This document shows positions 48,095-59,135 of a DNA stretch of 64,000 nt, in pieces; position 1 is the first letter of the stretch; each line of letters begins with the position of its first letter. Below the pieces are notes generated by a model. That model did no database searches and was not told the origin of the DNA. It saw only the letters and a list, made by a program, of their open reading frames with translations. Source of the DNA: Agrypnia vestita (taxonomy: Eukaryota; Arthropoda; Insecta; Trichoptera; Phryganeidae). The stretch lies in the NCBI GenBank assembly GCA_016648135.1, contig JADDOH010001519.1:310001-374000 (forward strand), read 5' to 3'. Position numbers and translations under genes: made by a program.

Positions 48095-50176
48095 GATTTT
48101 GAATCCATAAATCAGCATTTATCCATCATAGATTGGTCATTCCTATGTGATATCAATATCGATCAATCTCTCGAAAAACTTTATTCAATTTTCCAAGATA
48201 CAATAAACTCTCATGTTCCACATTTTACGCCCAAACCTAATGTATATCCAAAATGGTTTACGGGTGATTTGATAGAACTAATTAAACTAAAAAAATCCCT
48301 ACATAAAAAATTCAAAGACAGTCGTTCAGTCGAAGACTACATTCAATTTAGCAAAACTCGGGCAGAGTGTAAAAATATTTTAAAAATATGTTACAGATTA
48401 CACATTAACTATATTGAAAACAGTGCCTTAAAATCCAAAAATCTTTGGAAGTATATAAAAAAACTTAACCAAAACAGTAACGAATTTCCATCTGAAATGT
48501 ACCTGGACAATCAAGTAGCCACCAATACAGAAAATACTGTTAACCTTTTCGCAGACTTTTTCCAAAATGTTTACGACCTCGACACACCTGTTAATAACAT
48601 ACCTTATCACAATTCCAATAACAACATGTATCTATATAATTGTCTCATTACATTTGAATCCTGTAAGAAAAAGTTAGTATCATTGGATACTAATAAATCT
48701 GCAGGACCGGATAACATTCCACCGATATATCTAAAACAATGTGCCCCTGTGCTTGCTCGACCCCTTGCTCAATTTTTCAACTACCTGCTTTCTTCTGGAC
48801 AGTTTCCTCTACGTTGGAAAACAAGTTTTATCACTCCTATCTTCAAGAAGGGAAGCGAATCTGATGTCAAAAACTATCGCCCAATTTCTATACAATCAGT
48901 ACTCCCTAAAATCTTCGAATCCTTGGTACTGGACCAAATATATCCAGAACTTCTCAAAGTGATAGACAAAAGGCAACATGGTTTCGTTAAAGGTAGAACA
49001 ACTTCCACAAACTTACTTATCTATCAGGAGTACATATTTGAAAGTTTCACAAACAAACGTCAAGTTGACAGCATTTACACGGATTTTTCAAAAGCTTTTG
49101 ACAAGGTTTCTCATACAATCCTTCTTAAGAAACTTCACTCCTTAGGCGTAACTGACCCACTACATAAATGGTTTGCAAGCTATTTGACTAACAGGAAACT
49201 ACACGTAAAAATAAAATCCTGTACATCCCGAGCTATCCTAGCCACTAGCGGTCTACCACAAGGTAGCCATCTTGGACCCGCATTATTTCTTGTATTTATC
49301 AACGATATTGTCGAATGTTTCGATAATGTTGAAATTTTACTTTTTGCGGATGATATTAAAATTTTCAAGGAAATATCAGATGTGAGCGACTGCCTTACAC
49401 TCCAATCTAACCTATACAAATTAAACGATTGGTGCATCTCTAACAACCTATTTTTAAATGTTGATAAGTGTAAATCACTATCCTTCTGTAGAAATAAATC
49501 TCCCATTTCCTTTTCGTATTCAATAAATAATACAAACCTAGAAAAAATAACAGAAATCCGTGATCTTGGTGTCATTTTTGATCATAAACTAGAATTCAAA
49601 AGTCACATCAACATTATTACGAATAAAAGTATGAAAACCTTAGGTTTCATACTTAGATCAATACAGGACTTTGAATCAATTAATGTAATAAATCTCTTAT
49701 ATGTATCCTTGGTCCGTAGTCAGTTGGAATACAATTCCATCATTTGGTCTCCTTTTTACAGGGTTCATATAAAAAATATAGAAAGGGTACAACGTAAATT
49801 CCTAAAATTTATAAATTTTAAGCTTCATATTCCGATCGACCAAATAAACTACAAATATTTGCAAACTAATCTTAATCTCCTAACCTTGGAAGATCGAAGA
49901 AAATTAACAGATTTAATATTCCTTTTTAAAATATTACACTCAAATTTCGACTGTTGCGAACTCCTGAATAGTATTAATTTTAAAGTACCTAACCGTAGGA
50001 CCCGCCAAAACATGCTGTTTTATTGTGACAATTTGGACACAAACTATCGTTCAAATTCTAGCATACCTCGGATGCACAAACTTGGCAATGAACTACCTAC
50101 ATATGTCGACATTTTAAATCTATCTCTCTCAAAATTTAAAAAATCATTATATGATCATTTCTTTTCAAAATATTAA
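48095..50176 (+). CDS. Non-LTR retrotransposon reverse transcriptase (CR1/Jockey group), 5' truncated
   Basis: Uninterrupted for ~693 codons from the truncation; an ATG at 48269 would give 635 residues. RT motifs include GPDNIPPIYLKQCAPVLARP, FKKGSESDVKNYRPISI, motif A YTDFSKAFDKV, motif B SGLPQGSHLGPALFLVFIND and motif C LLFADDIKI. The post-RT tail reads RVHIKNIERVQRKFLKFINF. The apurinic-type endonuclease normally upstream is missing. Lack of stops or frameshifts suggests a recent insertion. The exact clade needs a tree. Confidence 0.9.
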   Translation, partial: DFESINQHLSIIDWSFLCDINIDQSLEKLYSIFQDTINSHVPHFTPKPNVYPKWFTGDLIELIKLKKSLHKKFKDSRSVEDYIQFSKTRAECKNILKICYRLHINYIENSALKSKNLWKYIKKLNQNSNEFPSEMYLDNQVATNTENTVNLFADFFQNVYDLDTPVNNIPYHNSNNNMYLYNCLITFESCKKKLVSLDTNKSAGPDNIPPIYLKQCAPVLARPLAQFFNYLLSSGQFPLRWKTSFITPIFKKGSESDVKNYRPISIQSVLPKIFESLVLDQIYPELLKVIDKRQHGFVKGRTTSTNLLIYQEYIFESFTNKRQVDSIYTDFSKAFDKVSHTILLKKLHSLGVTDPLHKWFASYLTNRKLHVKIKSCTSRAILATSGLPQGSHLGPALFLVFINDIVECFDNVEILLFADDIKIFKEISDVSDCLTLQSNLYKLNDWCISNNLFLNVDKCKSLSFCRNKSPISFSYSINNTNLEKITEIRDLGVIFDHKLEFKSHINIITNKSMKTLGFILRSIQDFESINVINLLYVSLVRSQLEYNSIIWSPFYRVHIKNIERVQRKFLKFINFKLHIPIDQINYKYLQTNLNLLTLEDRRKLTDLIFLFKILHSNFDCCELLNSINFKVPNRRTRQNMLFYCDNLDTNYRSNSSIPRMHKLGNELPTYVDILNLSLSKFKKSLYDHFFSKY

Positions 50177-50562
50177 ATTTTTATATAATGTCTTAAATTT
50201 TTTATATATACCTGGCTATTCAAATTTAATATTGCTATATTATCGGTGAGTAAAAATTTCTGAGATCACTACTTTACACTTTTTTGCATATATACTTTTT
50301 TTACATATATGTCTAACCTCATTATGTTTAAACTATGTATATATGTTACAGCGAATTTGCATTTTTAGCGAGACTATACTTTCACTAGTAAAAATGTACT
50401 TTTCCCGGTCGGGCAGAGTGGGGGCAGTGAAAACATCTAAATCAACGAATTCTCAGATTCACTACACATAATCCGTGAAAATACGTTACTCAAAGCATAG
50501 ACAATATATCGGTGAAACCATCGATTTGTACACGTAATTCTTAAAGCGTAGAAAGTATAAAG

Positions 50563-50675
50563 GCGGCACTACACTAGGCGATTTTTATTCATTTTGCGGT
50601 CCTATTTTAACTCCTAAATTAAAATAGGACAGCGGCACCGCAAAACGAATACGAATCGCGAAGTAAGGTGTCGGC
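50563..50675. mobile_element. Short fold-back MITE
   Basis: GGCGGCACTACACTAGGCGA through TTTTGCGGT is mirrored imperfectly by ACCGCAAAACGAATACGAAT through GGTGTCGGC, with an inner hairpin (TCCTATTTTAA/TTAAAATAGGA). The GGCGGCACTACACTAGGCGA-like end resembles Harbinger-type MITEs, but no target duplication was found. Confidence 0.5.
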
Positions 50676-51201
50676 TGAAAGATCGCGCACTCGGGTTTTT
50701 TATGATATCTGACGACTGCCGGAACAAAACGAGGTTATGTCACCATGTAAATATTGGGGGGTTAAGGGATAATTTTTATTAATGAATATGTATTTTGTCA
50801 ATTAAGTTTATTAAATATGTTTTTTTTTATAACAATACAACAAAAGTTTATTTCTTACAAATATAGAAACATAAATAAACATACACCCGGTATTATTAAT
50901 TTTAAATGAACCTTTAAAAGTGCGTCAAGTAACAAACACTCGATGCGAAAAATACAAAAATCAAAGAGATTCTATGTCATCATTTACGTTTGAATTCATT
51001 CAGATTCTTCCGCATTTCCAATTTTCTATCTTTTTATCAAAAATGTGTCTAATGTCGTTTGCGTTTCTTGTTTGCGCACGTGTAAAGCACGTGTAAGCAC
51101 GGGTGGTAGACGTACAACATAAAGTGCGCGGTTTTTAAGTTCGCAAACTTACTCGGCTCGACGTCGGTGACAGACGTGAAGCTTGCTCACACCGTATCGC
51201 G

Positions 51202-51330
51202 ATGTCGTCGAGAGATGAAGCCTTGTGTTATTTAGGAATTATATCATATTATCACATTTTAAAAACGGCGAGTGCGGATGAAGTACTGGCTTACGAAAAG
51301 AGAGCGTTTATCACATGTAAATTTAGTAAG
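51202..51330 (+). pseudogene. Possible relic of a Harbinger transposase N-terminus
   Basis: An ATG at 51203 opens a 46-codon frame (MSSRDEALCYLGIISYYHIL...). The next frame holds KYWLTKRERLSHVNLVRELR, which resembles the W.....R...G....L..EL.. motif near the start of HARBI1-like proteins. It is short and frameshifted; a weak assignment. Confidence 0.3.
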
Positions 51331-51922
51331 AGAGTTACGTGAAGGAAGGAAGATTTCCATAATTCCAGCCCTTAAAGAATTATTTATTTTCTTGATAGAA
51401 TCAATGGTAGCATTTCTTTCCACCTTTCGTATGATTGCCAATATATTATTGTAAGCTTGAGGGGGTATTTCACCATCTCCTTGTAAATCCTGATTAGCTG
51501 ATATATCCAACTAAATCGCATTTAAGTTTAAAAATCGATTTCACCACCTCTGATTATCGCAAAAAAATTGTAAATCACATTTAAATTGTGGTTAACGCTA
51601 ATCAGAGGAAATAGCTCCGTTTATCCTGGTTAATCCTACATTTAAAAATGGCCGTCGCGCTTGCACTTATTCTGGCAATTCAGCTGCCACTTTATTGTTT
51701 TGAAAACTATTTGTAATCGAAATAATACGGCTATAACCTAAGATTTTATTTTAAGTTGGATTGGTATCTAATCAAAATACTACAATTAAAATTTATTATC
51801 GCGAGCACCAAGAAACATTCCGACACGACAACTTAACCTAGGCGACTTGCATTTCATTTGAATTTTGACAGACAGTTGAGATCGCAGTTCGTCTCACGTT
51901 CTTCAAAAGATTAAAACTAAAT

Positions 51923-53312
51923 ATGGAGCTGATCCAAGATGTAGATGAAGAGATTGCAGAGGCAGTGGGAATATTACGAAGACAGCGAAGATTCCGACAC
52001 AGAGTCAACTACATGGAGAATCTGGATGATGTTGATTTTCGGTCAAGATTTCGGTTGACCAAGTTAGCCGTCAAACGCATTCACAATTTGATCAAAGATA
52101 AAATCACACCCCAATTTGATCAAAGATAAAATCACACCCCGAACTACACGGTACGTAAATTCTTGCAAATATATCGATAATAATGTGTCAACGGCTTCCA
52201 TAGTGTAATGATCTATACATGTGAGTAGATTGTGAAAATAAAATGTTATGTATTTTGTTTTACAGCAATAAAGCCGTATCAACGATGAACAAAGTGCTTT
52301 TGACTTTGAGATATTATGCTACTGGCTCCTATCTCATATCTGCGGGTGATTTCAGCGGCGTCAGTAGATCTTCAGCATGCCGGTTTATCAAAGAAGTTAG
52401 TGAAGCCATAGCTTCGCTAGCTCCAAGTTTTATTGGTTGGCCCCGGGATCTTGGTCCATTAAAGCAAGGTTTCTATAATTTGGCTCGCTTCCCAAGGGTC
52501 ATTGGAGCTATAGACTGCACACACGTTCCCATGACTCCAAGTTAGTATGCAAATATAAACGATTATCCTATTCATTGATACCTTCAAGGAAAAGCAATAT
52601 TTTTATTTATTTATTTATTATTTAACGCCCTATAGGTCTTTTACAACAGATAGGTAGAGAAAAAAAGTGATTGCAAGTTACATAAAATATATTAATGTAG
52701 GTATCTATTTCTATTTCAGGTGCAGAGGATGCTGAGGTTTACCGCAATAGAAAAGGTGTTTACTCCATGAATGTCCAGGCAATCTGTGACGCCCGCCTCA
52801 TCATCAGGGATATCGTTGCCCGCTGGCCAGGTTCCAGTCACGACCAAACCATATTTAACAATTCTGTCATAAAAGCAAAGTTTGAGGTTGGACAGTTTAC
52901 AAACTGTATATTGTTAGGTGACCGTGGTTACCAGAGCCAAACATATCTGTTTACTCCGTTAGCCCAAGTTAACACTCCAGCTGAGAACCTTTATAATGAG
53001 GCACAAATACGTAGTAGAAATGCAATTGAAAGATGTTTTGGTGTACTAAAAAGTAGGTTCCCTGTGCTACGAAGGCGCATCACATTGTCCAGTGCACGCG
53101 TTAAGCCAGTCATAGTGTCTTGCGCAGTGCTACACAATATGGCTATAATGGTGAATGATGAACACTTTGCATATGAAAGAGATGAAGCGTTTGAAATTGT
53201 TAATGAATTGCAAAATAATCATCCGGGCAATGATGATCCTAGAAGAAACCTTATTTTAGAATATTTCACTCCTCTCTTGAATAATTATAATAATAATGTA
53301 AATATCAATTAG
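51923..53312 (+). pseudogene. Harbinger (HARBI1-like) transposase, 3 exons, frameshifted
   Basis: Exons 51923-52150, 52266-52540 and 52720-53312 join with correct phases and GT-AG introns. Features: helical N-terminus (FRSRFRLTKLAVKRIHNLIK), FSGVSRSSACRFIKEVSEAI, then FPRVIGAIDCTHVPMTPS with the first catalytic Asp, ARWPGSSHDQTIFNNS, LLGDRGYQ with the second Asp, and the conserved RSRNAIERCFGVLKSRFPVL with the Glu. A 28-bp tandem duplication in exon 1 (52085-52140) shifts the frame. Otherwise the code is well preserved, about 350 residues. Confidence 0.9.
52085..52140. repeat. 28-bp exact tandem duplication in transposase exon 1
   Basis: AATTTGATCAAAGATAAAAT followed by CACACCCC occurs twice back to back. 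With one unit the frame runs LIKDKITPRTTR into the next exon; with two it hits a stop (QFDQR then TAA). Confidence 0.92.
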
Positions 53313-53339
53313 ATTAATATATTATTATTATATTAATGG

Positions 53340-53528
53340 GCCTACCACACTCACAAGTATCACCACACTTTTGCATGCGCATGCCGGTTTGTAAACGGGG
53401 CACCGTGTACAAAACACCAACTACACGCACGTTTGTACACTGATACCGTGCGTGTAGTTGGTGTTTTGTACACGGTGCAACCGGCATGCGCATGCAAAAG
53501 TGTGGTGATACTTGTGCGTGTGGTAGGC
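53340..53528. mobile_element. 189-bp near-perfect fold-back MITE
   Basis: Arms of ~85 bp start GCCTACCACACTCACAAGTA and contain TTTTGCATGCGCATGCCGG and CACCGTGTACAAAACACCAA. They are matched in reverse up to TGTGCGTGTGGTAGGC, with one 10-base difference. The centre is TTTGTACACTGATAC. It is GC-richer than its surroundings. Confidence 0.85.
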
Positions 53529-53582
53529 AAGAGTCTCATATGACACCAATACACCTGATAGTGTATAAGGTCATATAATCTA

Positions 53583-53695
53583 GAGAGGAGTGAAATATTC
53601 CAAAATAAGGTTTCTTTCTTCTAGGATCATCGTTGCCCAGATGATTCTTTTGCAATTCATTACCTATTTCAAACGCTTCATCTCGTTCTCATATG
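53583..53695 (-). pseudogene. Inverted second copy of the Harbinger transposase 3' end
   Basis: The reverse complement matches 53170-53277 (CATATGA...CACTCCTCTCT) at roughly 90 percent by eye, with small indels. The two copies face each other across the fold-back MITE at 53340-53528. Confidence 0.82.
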
Positions 53696-53699
53696 ACAA

Positions 53700-53890
53700 T
53701 AATAAAAAATGTAATTTTAAACTCGCGCTTTCTGTTATTTGCGGATGACTTAAAGCTTTTCTTAAAGGTGTCAATCTTCTCCAAGCAGATATATCAAATA
53801 TATGTGAATGGGGAACACAAAATAAACTTTTGTTTAATGTTTCCAAGTGTTCGGTTACATCCTTCACTAGTGTCGATTGTTGCGCGGTAT
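53700..53890 (+). pseudogene. Non-LTR RT fragment (motif C region)
   Basis: SRFLLFADDLKLFLKV (RT motif C FADD), then after a frameshift LLQADISNICEWGTQNKLLF and NVSKCSVTSFTSVDCCAV. This is the usual sequence downstream of the RT active site in CR1/Jockey LINEs. Short and broken. Confidence 0.75.
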
Positions 53891-54218
53891 GATCGATAAT
53901 CCTGAAATTATGCAGGGCATTGGTTTGTATGTTCCTGATAATTACATTAGACATCGTTAGCGTAGATTGTTTCACATTCCAATATACAGGACCAACCTGC
54001 CAATGGTTATGCCTGTTGGAAGAGCCACAGCTATGCTGAACAAAATCGCTTTGGGTATTGATATATTGTGTATATGTGTCTGAGGGGGTTTTCCGAAGCG
54101 GGATTCTCCCACACCTTTGACCAGATATATATACTTCCATAATATATATGCCTTGAACACTGAGTTTGTAATGTACATATTATTAAATAAATTGAATTGA
54201 CACTAATACACCTGATAG

Positions 54219-54451
54219 CATTGACGTATTATAATATAGACACGTTATTCCCATACTAGCCGGCTTTCATATGGAGCAAATATTGCATTGAAAGAGACAA
54301 CAAATCACATAATCAAGTAAAAATCAGGTAATTTGAAGTCACAGTGACTAAAATAACATACTCATTCTTACAATATATTAATGCAATTACCTTACTTTTG
54401 AATTGCCAAGATTTCACACTTGTAACATATCTACAGTTTATTATATCATTG
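54219..54451. mobile_element. 233-bp insertion with 8-bp target duplication (hAT-like)
   Basis: CCTGATAG flanks it at 54211-54218 and 54452-54459. The uninterrupted version of the flanking sequence (GACACCAATACACCTGATAG followed by TGTATAAGGTCATATAATCT) is present at 53541-53580. The ends CATTGACG / TATCATTG show only weak inversion. The 8-bp duplication fits hAT. Confidence 0.72.
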
Positions 54452-54590
54452 CCTGATAGTGTATAAGGTCATATAATCTAGATATAAATTTTATTTTAAT
54501 GGGAATAATAAAAAATAAACAACAAATAAAATCAATGTGTTTTTATTTCTTTTCTTGGTCATATAAAAATTAAAAATGATTCCTTATTAA

Positions 54591-55670
54591 TCAATTTTCT
54601 TTATTTTTAAAGAATTTAACCTCATTATAATATTTTCTGTTCGCTTCCAATTTTTCTTCCAATATTTTTCTTTTCGGCGAACGTTCTATTTCCCTTGCGG
54701 CAGATTCTCGATCTCTCTTCCTTTTCTTGCACACGCTCAATTTCCCTTGCAGCAGATTCTCGATCTCTCTCTTCCTTTTCTCGCACACGCTCCTGCATCT
54801 TGTATCTGCATTCCTCCTCTAGAATTTTCTTTTGAATTATAATTAATTCTTTCCTCGCATCTATAATGAGCCCTCCTTTTCTCAAAGCTGGGTGCTTGGG
54901 TGTGCGTAGCTGCGGGACACTCTAGGTATCCCACTGCTGCGGTGTAGACAGAGAACCTGGTTTAGTAGTTCCATCTGTCCCTGATGGAAGAAGTGGTGCC
55001 GATGAAGTTGCCGGATGGTTGGTGGTGGTGATGGTAGGTAGTGGTCTACTAGCGGTGATGCGGATGGCAGTTCACATGGAGCAGTCCGTGGTTCGGACGG
55101 CAGGCTGACGTGCTCATGCTCATCCTCTTCCGTACATATAAAATTCGAGTCCTCCGCGTAGGTTGAAGAATCTGAAATAATTATAATATATGGTAATGAT
55201 TATGAAATTAATAATGATAAAGTTTAATTAATTAATGTATAATAATAATCTTAGGTTTCAGTTAGTAAAATATATATTACATAATGGTGCAGCATCACTG
55301 TCGAACGCTGCCTCCTCGCGCTCAGGGAGATCATTACCATTGCCTCCATTTGATCCAGGGGAGCCACTGTACTGGGCCCTCCACCAGTTGCCATCTGATC
55401 CCTACGGATGTCTGTGGATCACTTCCGCACGGCCCGCTTGATGGCATCATACTTTTGGCGGAGGTTTTTCCTGGTGCGGAATGTAGAGCCCTCAGAACTG
55501 CTGTTGAATTCTGCCTCTATACGGCTCCACTCGGCATCCTTATCCCTCCACTGCACGGCATCACTTTTCTTACACTCTATTACTGATCTACGACTATATA
55601 CTAATTTTAATAACTTATCACATTCATTCCTGGTAAAATTCATTCCTCTCTTATTCATCTTGACAGACAT
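54591..55670 (-). pseudogene. Myb/SANT-like protein gene of the Harbinger (broken)
   Basis: The first exon (55670 downward) encodes MNKRGMNFTRNECDKLLKLV then WRDKDAEWSRIEAEFNSSSE and FRTRKNLRQKYDAIKRAVRK, a Myb/SANT-like DNA-binding domain with spaced tryptophans. A TGA follows; the frame then goes on with STDIRRDQMATGGGPS, so this looks like a nonsense change. A second part (55170-54591) is a charged coiled coil (ECRYKMQERVREKEERDRES) with frameshifts. In Harbinger elements this second protein helps nuclear import and DNA binding of the transposase. Confidence 0.75.
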
Positions 55671-55853
55671 AACAAAAATTAAGAAAAAAAATTATTATTA
55701 TCTACTATTATAGAAATAATAACTAAAATAAAAGTACAGACACACTAACTAACCTAAAACGCAATAAAGTGAGAAAAGATTGTCGTCAAACCATTCATTG
55801 ATTGGATTTATATTGTGATTAGCTGCAATAGTAATATCATTGCATGTTTTGTT

Positions 55854-56042
55854 CTAAAGAATTATTGCAATGTCATCAGCAAATGCTATCTTTTTCTCAC
55901 GTAATTTAAACACTTGGTTTACATAAATTAAAAATAAGATGGATCTGATAATATTCCCTTGTGGGATTGCAAAATCCAGATTAAGTTTCATAGGTAAATG
56001 GTTTAATTTGATATGTAGATATCTTGTTTGATTCTCATTCAC
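55854..56042 (-). pseudogene. Non-LTR RT fragment
   Basis: 62 codons: LNHLPMKLNLDFAIPQGNII, SILFLIYVNQVFKL and KKIAFADDIAIIL. RT motifs B (PQG) and C (FADD) are recognisable. It begins directly after the Harbinger's presumed right edge. Confidence 0.72.
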
Positions 56043-56594
56043 TTATACACTGTTAATGATATAGATCTGTAATCACTTTTTGTTATGTGTCTTTTTGTTT
56101 TCTTCAAAAAAGTACCTAGTATTGATACGAATATCCTCAAGTAATTTAAGAATAAAATAAATAAATAAAAACAAAAAGGTCAATAATTGCATATTCTAAG
56201 AACCATGTAGAATAAATACTTAATAACCACAAAATAATTTGCCTATAGACTACGGAAGTTAGATTGGGTTTATCAGTTTTAGTATTTTTATTTTATTATT
56301 TTGCAGTTTAATTTTGGTGAGATATTATATAATAAACATTCATTTTCGTGTCTTGATTTGTTGATTAAAAATTGTTAAAAATGATTTGATCTTTTATCTT
56401 ACTGTATCATCTTCGTCTAGAAAAAAAGAGAATTTCCTTCGAAAAACAACGGTAAATACAATTTACCATTTAATAATAATAGTGTACAATGTTATAATAA
56501 TTTATGACATTGTACACTTCGTCAATTTTGACAAGTGTCGACATTTCTTATAAAAACTTAACGCGTCTATTTTGCGCGTTCGGCGAGTCATTTA

Positions 56595-56985
56595 TGAAGA
56601 TGAGAAAAAGAACAAGGGACCAAGGTGAGAACCCTAAGCAACTCCTGAGGTGATAGAAACCGGAGATGAATCATATCCATTTACGGTCACCACTTGAGTT
56701 CGATGAGAAATGTAAGATTCTATCCATCTCAATAAGTTGCCGTGGATTCCTGTAGCATGAAGTTTTGACAAAAGTATACGATGATTCACCTTGTCAAACG
56801 CCTTGCTGAAATCTGTATATATTACATCCACTTGAGATCTCGAATCAAACGATTTGCAAATCTGACTACCAAACTCAAGCAGGTTGGTAGTTGTGGATTT
56901 TTTTGGAACAAAGTCATGTTGATTAATGCAAAGTGTCTGACGAAAGTGGGCGAATATGTATCTACAGCAAATAACCTCGAATATC
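56595..56985 (-). pseudogene. Non-LTR RT fragment (motifs A-B)
   Basis: INQHDFVPKKSTTTNLLEFG, then VDVIYTDFSKAFDKVNHRIL (motif A), RWIESYISHRTQVVTVNGYD and SITSGVA, where Q of the expected SGVPQGS is a stop. It is cut off after GSHLGPLFFF. Same LINE group as the ORF at 48095. Confidence 0.82.
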
Positions 56986-57001
56986 TTTCCAAAACAAGAT
57001 A

Positions 57002-57980
57002 GTTTACTTATAGTAAATGAAGCTGAAACTTGGGAGGTTCGTGTACTGGATGTTATGTTTTAGTATAATTAGACACAACATGAACTCTGCTATGTGTTTC
57101 ATTTGTAACAACGTGGCTCTCTACTTTGTCCCTAAAAAGAAAATATATGCTTGAAAATGTACATTACGACGCTTAACTGAATTTATTCTTAGTTTATTTA
57201 TTCGATAATGACAAAAATTATAACCTAAAAATACAAGTACCCAATCTTTTTATGAGTTTAATCGACTGTCTTTTGAATTATAAGATGATCAGAATTTCGT
57301 AAGTGTTCGCGATTAAAATTTTAAAAATATATTACGTTTTAGTTACCTACCTAAACTAATCATTGAATATCAAAGACCAGTCCAGAAGTGTGACAGTTCG
57401 AGAAACAGAACTATCGCCACAGAATAGAGAATATGCTATCGCTCAAAGGATAAAAATTAGAAATACTGTCGCTTTGTGATGACTTTGGACTAGACTAGTG
57501 TAGAATGAGACACAAAACGCAAAATAAATTTTGAAAAACAAGGTCCATGTGCCATTAGAATCTTGTTATAAAATCATATAATGAAGAATTGGTGCAGACG
57601 AAACTTTCAACACTTCAAAATGACTATTTTAATAATATCCGTTACCTACATAATGTTGATATGCACAGAAGAAATTAATAATGCAGTAAGAACCTTGTTC
57701 ACGCAATGACTTATTAAATTGTTATTCAAGGCCCGGTTGTTTCAATTTGGATAAATAAAAGTTCGTTTAAAAGCATAGATTTTTACGGAAACGGATTTCA
57801 GACTTGTCAAATTTAATTTTTGACAGTTCGGAAACCAATAAATTCACTAGTAAGTGCAAGTTAAAATATTGTATTCATTTCTATTGGTGAAAAACCCTTT
57901 GAATATGATAAGAATGACCTTGAATATACTTTTTCTAAAATGCCAGTGAATGATGGACTCACTAGAAAATCAGATTCACT
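57002..57980. other. No feature seen
   Basis: AT-rich DNA without recognisable coding motif or repeat end. Confidence 0.4.
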
Positions 57981-57984
57981 GTAA

Positions 57985-58130
57985 CATATATACTTTTTTA
58001 CATTTATACCCTTTATTTTTCTTTTACATTTAATCGTTTGTTGTATTTTAATTATGTATAAACCTGTTGTAAAAGGCTATTAAGCCGTGTAATTAATAAA
58101 ATAAATAAATAAATAAATAAATAAATATTG
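57985..58130 (+). repeat. Non-LTR retrotransposon 3' tail with (TAAA)n
   Basis: AAACCTGTTGTAAAAGGCTA then TTAAGCCGTGTAATTAATAA and seven or more TAAA units at 58098-58127. Same kind of end as 46650-46925. Confidence 0.55.
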
Positions 58131-58580
58131 AAGTGTACACATAAAACACCCCTTGATGTGTAGTGCACACTACGAACTACACAAACTTCAATGTTATTTC
58201 AAAGTACATACTTCAAATAGTACATTTCATTTAAAAGTGCACATTACAAAGTACACACTTCAAATTGCATACAAGTGTGTTTTTCATATGTGAAATTTTT
58301 GGGAAATCGATGTAGATAGATGAAGAAATTTCTGGAACCGAAACACCCCTCCCCCTCCCCCCATGGTATAGAAACATTTTAGGACTAAACGATTTGAAAA
58401 TATTATTGTAGTAGCGCACTTTTCAGATAGTACTTCTTGTAGGTGATTAGTAGATACAATTTTGTAGTACTACAATTAGTTCACTTCATGTAGTTTATAC
58501 TACAAATATAGTGGACACTTTATAGTCTTGAAACTGTGAATGTGTGTGTGTTGTAGTCTTCATTTTGAAATGTAGTTCTT
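58131..58580. repeat. Repeat family B, copy 2
   Basis: Shares with 29338-29900 the segments TTTTCAGATAGTACTTCTTG, TTGTAGTACTACAATTAGTT then CACTTCATGTAGTTTA, and the 3' end TTGTAGTCTTCATTTTGAAA. Internal lengths differ. Confidence 0.6.
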
Positions 58581-59135
58581 CCCTTCATTACTGTTGGCAT
58601 GCTTAATAAATATCATGTCTAGAGTAAAAATGAAATATATTGCACAAAACTCTGGTAAACTTTATTCTCCCACATTTGTGTACCTAGGGCGAGAAGCCGA
58701 ATGAAAAATAGTTAAAATAGGTAAACCTTTTATATATCTAGTTTTAGACTATGACATCTCAAAATATGGAATTCTGAGATACATACATAATTGTATCCAA
58801 AGTTTAAATTCTCAGGAAGAAATCAACGAACATGTTTAGTAGATTATTATATTTTTTCTTCTTCAAAAATAGCAAAATAATTTTGTGATAACTTTATTAA
58901 TTATATATTATATTTCTCTTATGGTGCACCATAATTTGTATTTTTGATGTAATAAAGTGAAATATGAGAAGGAAATTGAACTTTTGTAGTTTCATTGCGA
59001 TATCATACTCTAAGACTAGACAAACCAATATTTTCATCTAACAATTTTGAGATGACTCTCGTCATATTATTGTACCTACGTAAGCTTATGGTAAGATAAC
59101 ATTTCTTTATGAGAGCACTGAGAATAATAAACATA

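Larger units (their letters stand above)
51470..55850 (+). mobile_element. PIF/Harbinger transposon, two genes, rearranged
   Basis: Contains a spliced HARBI1-type transposase (plus strand) and a Myb/SANT-like protein gene (minus strand), the standard convergent pair of Harbinger elements. A plausible left end is GGGGGTATTTCACCATCTCC at 51470. I could not confirm the right end; 55820-55853 is where an unrelated RT fragment begins. Later events inside are a fold-back MITE, an RT fragment and a 233-bp insertion. Boundaries are approximate. Confidence 0.65.

Noticed and set aside
53664..54140. 158-codon minus-strand open frame
   Set aside because: It crosses the inverted transposase copy and an antisense RT fragment. 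No domain or splice support was seen.
58098..58127. Short tandem array (TAAA)n as a possible CRISPR-like array
   Set aside because: It is a microsatellite tail of a LINE; no spacers are present and the genome is eukaryotic.
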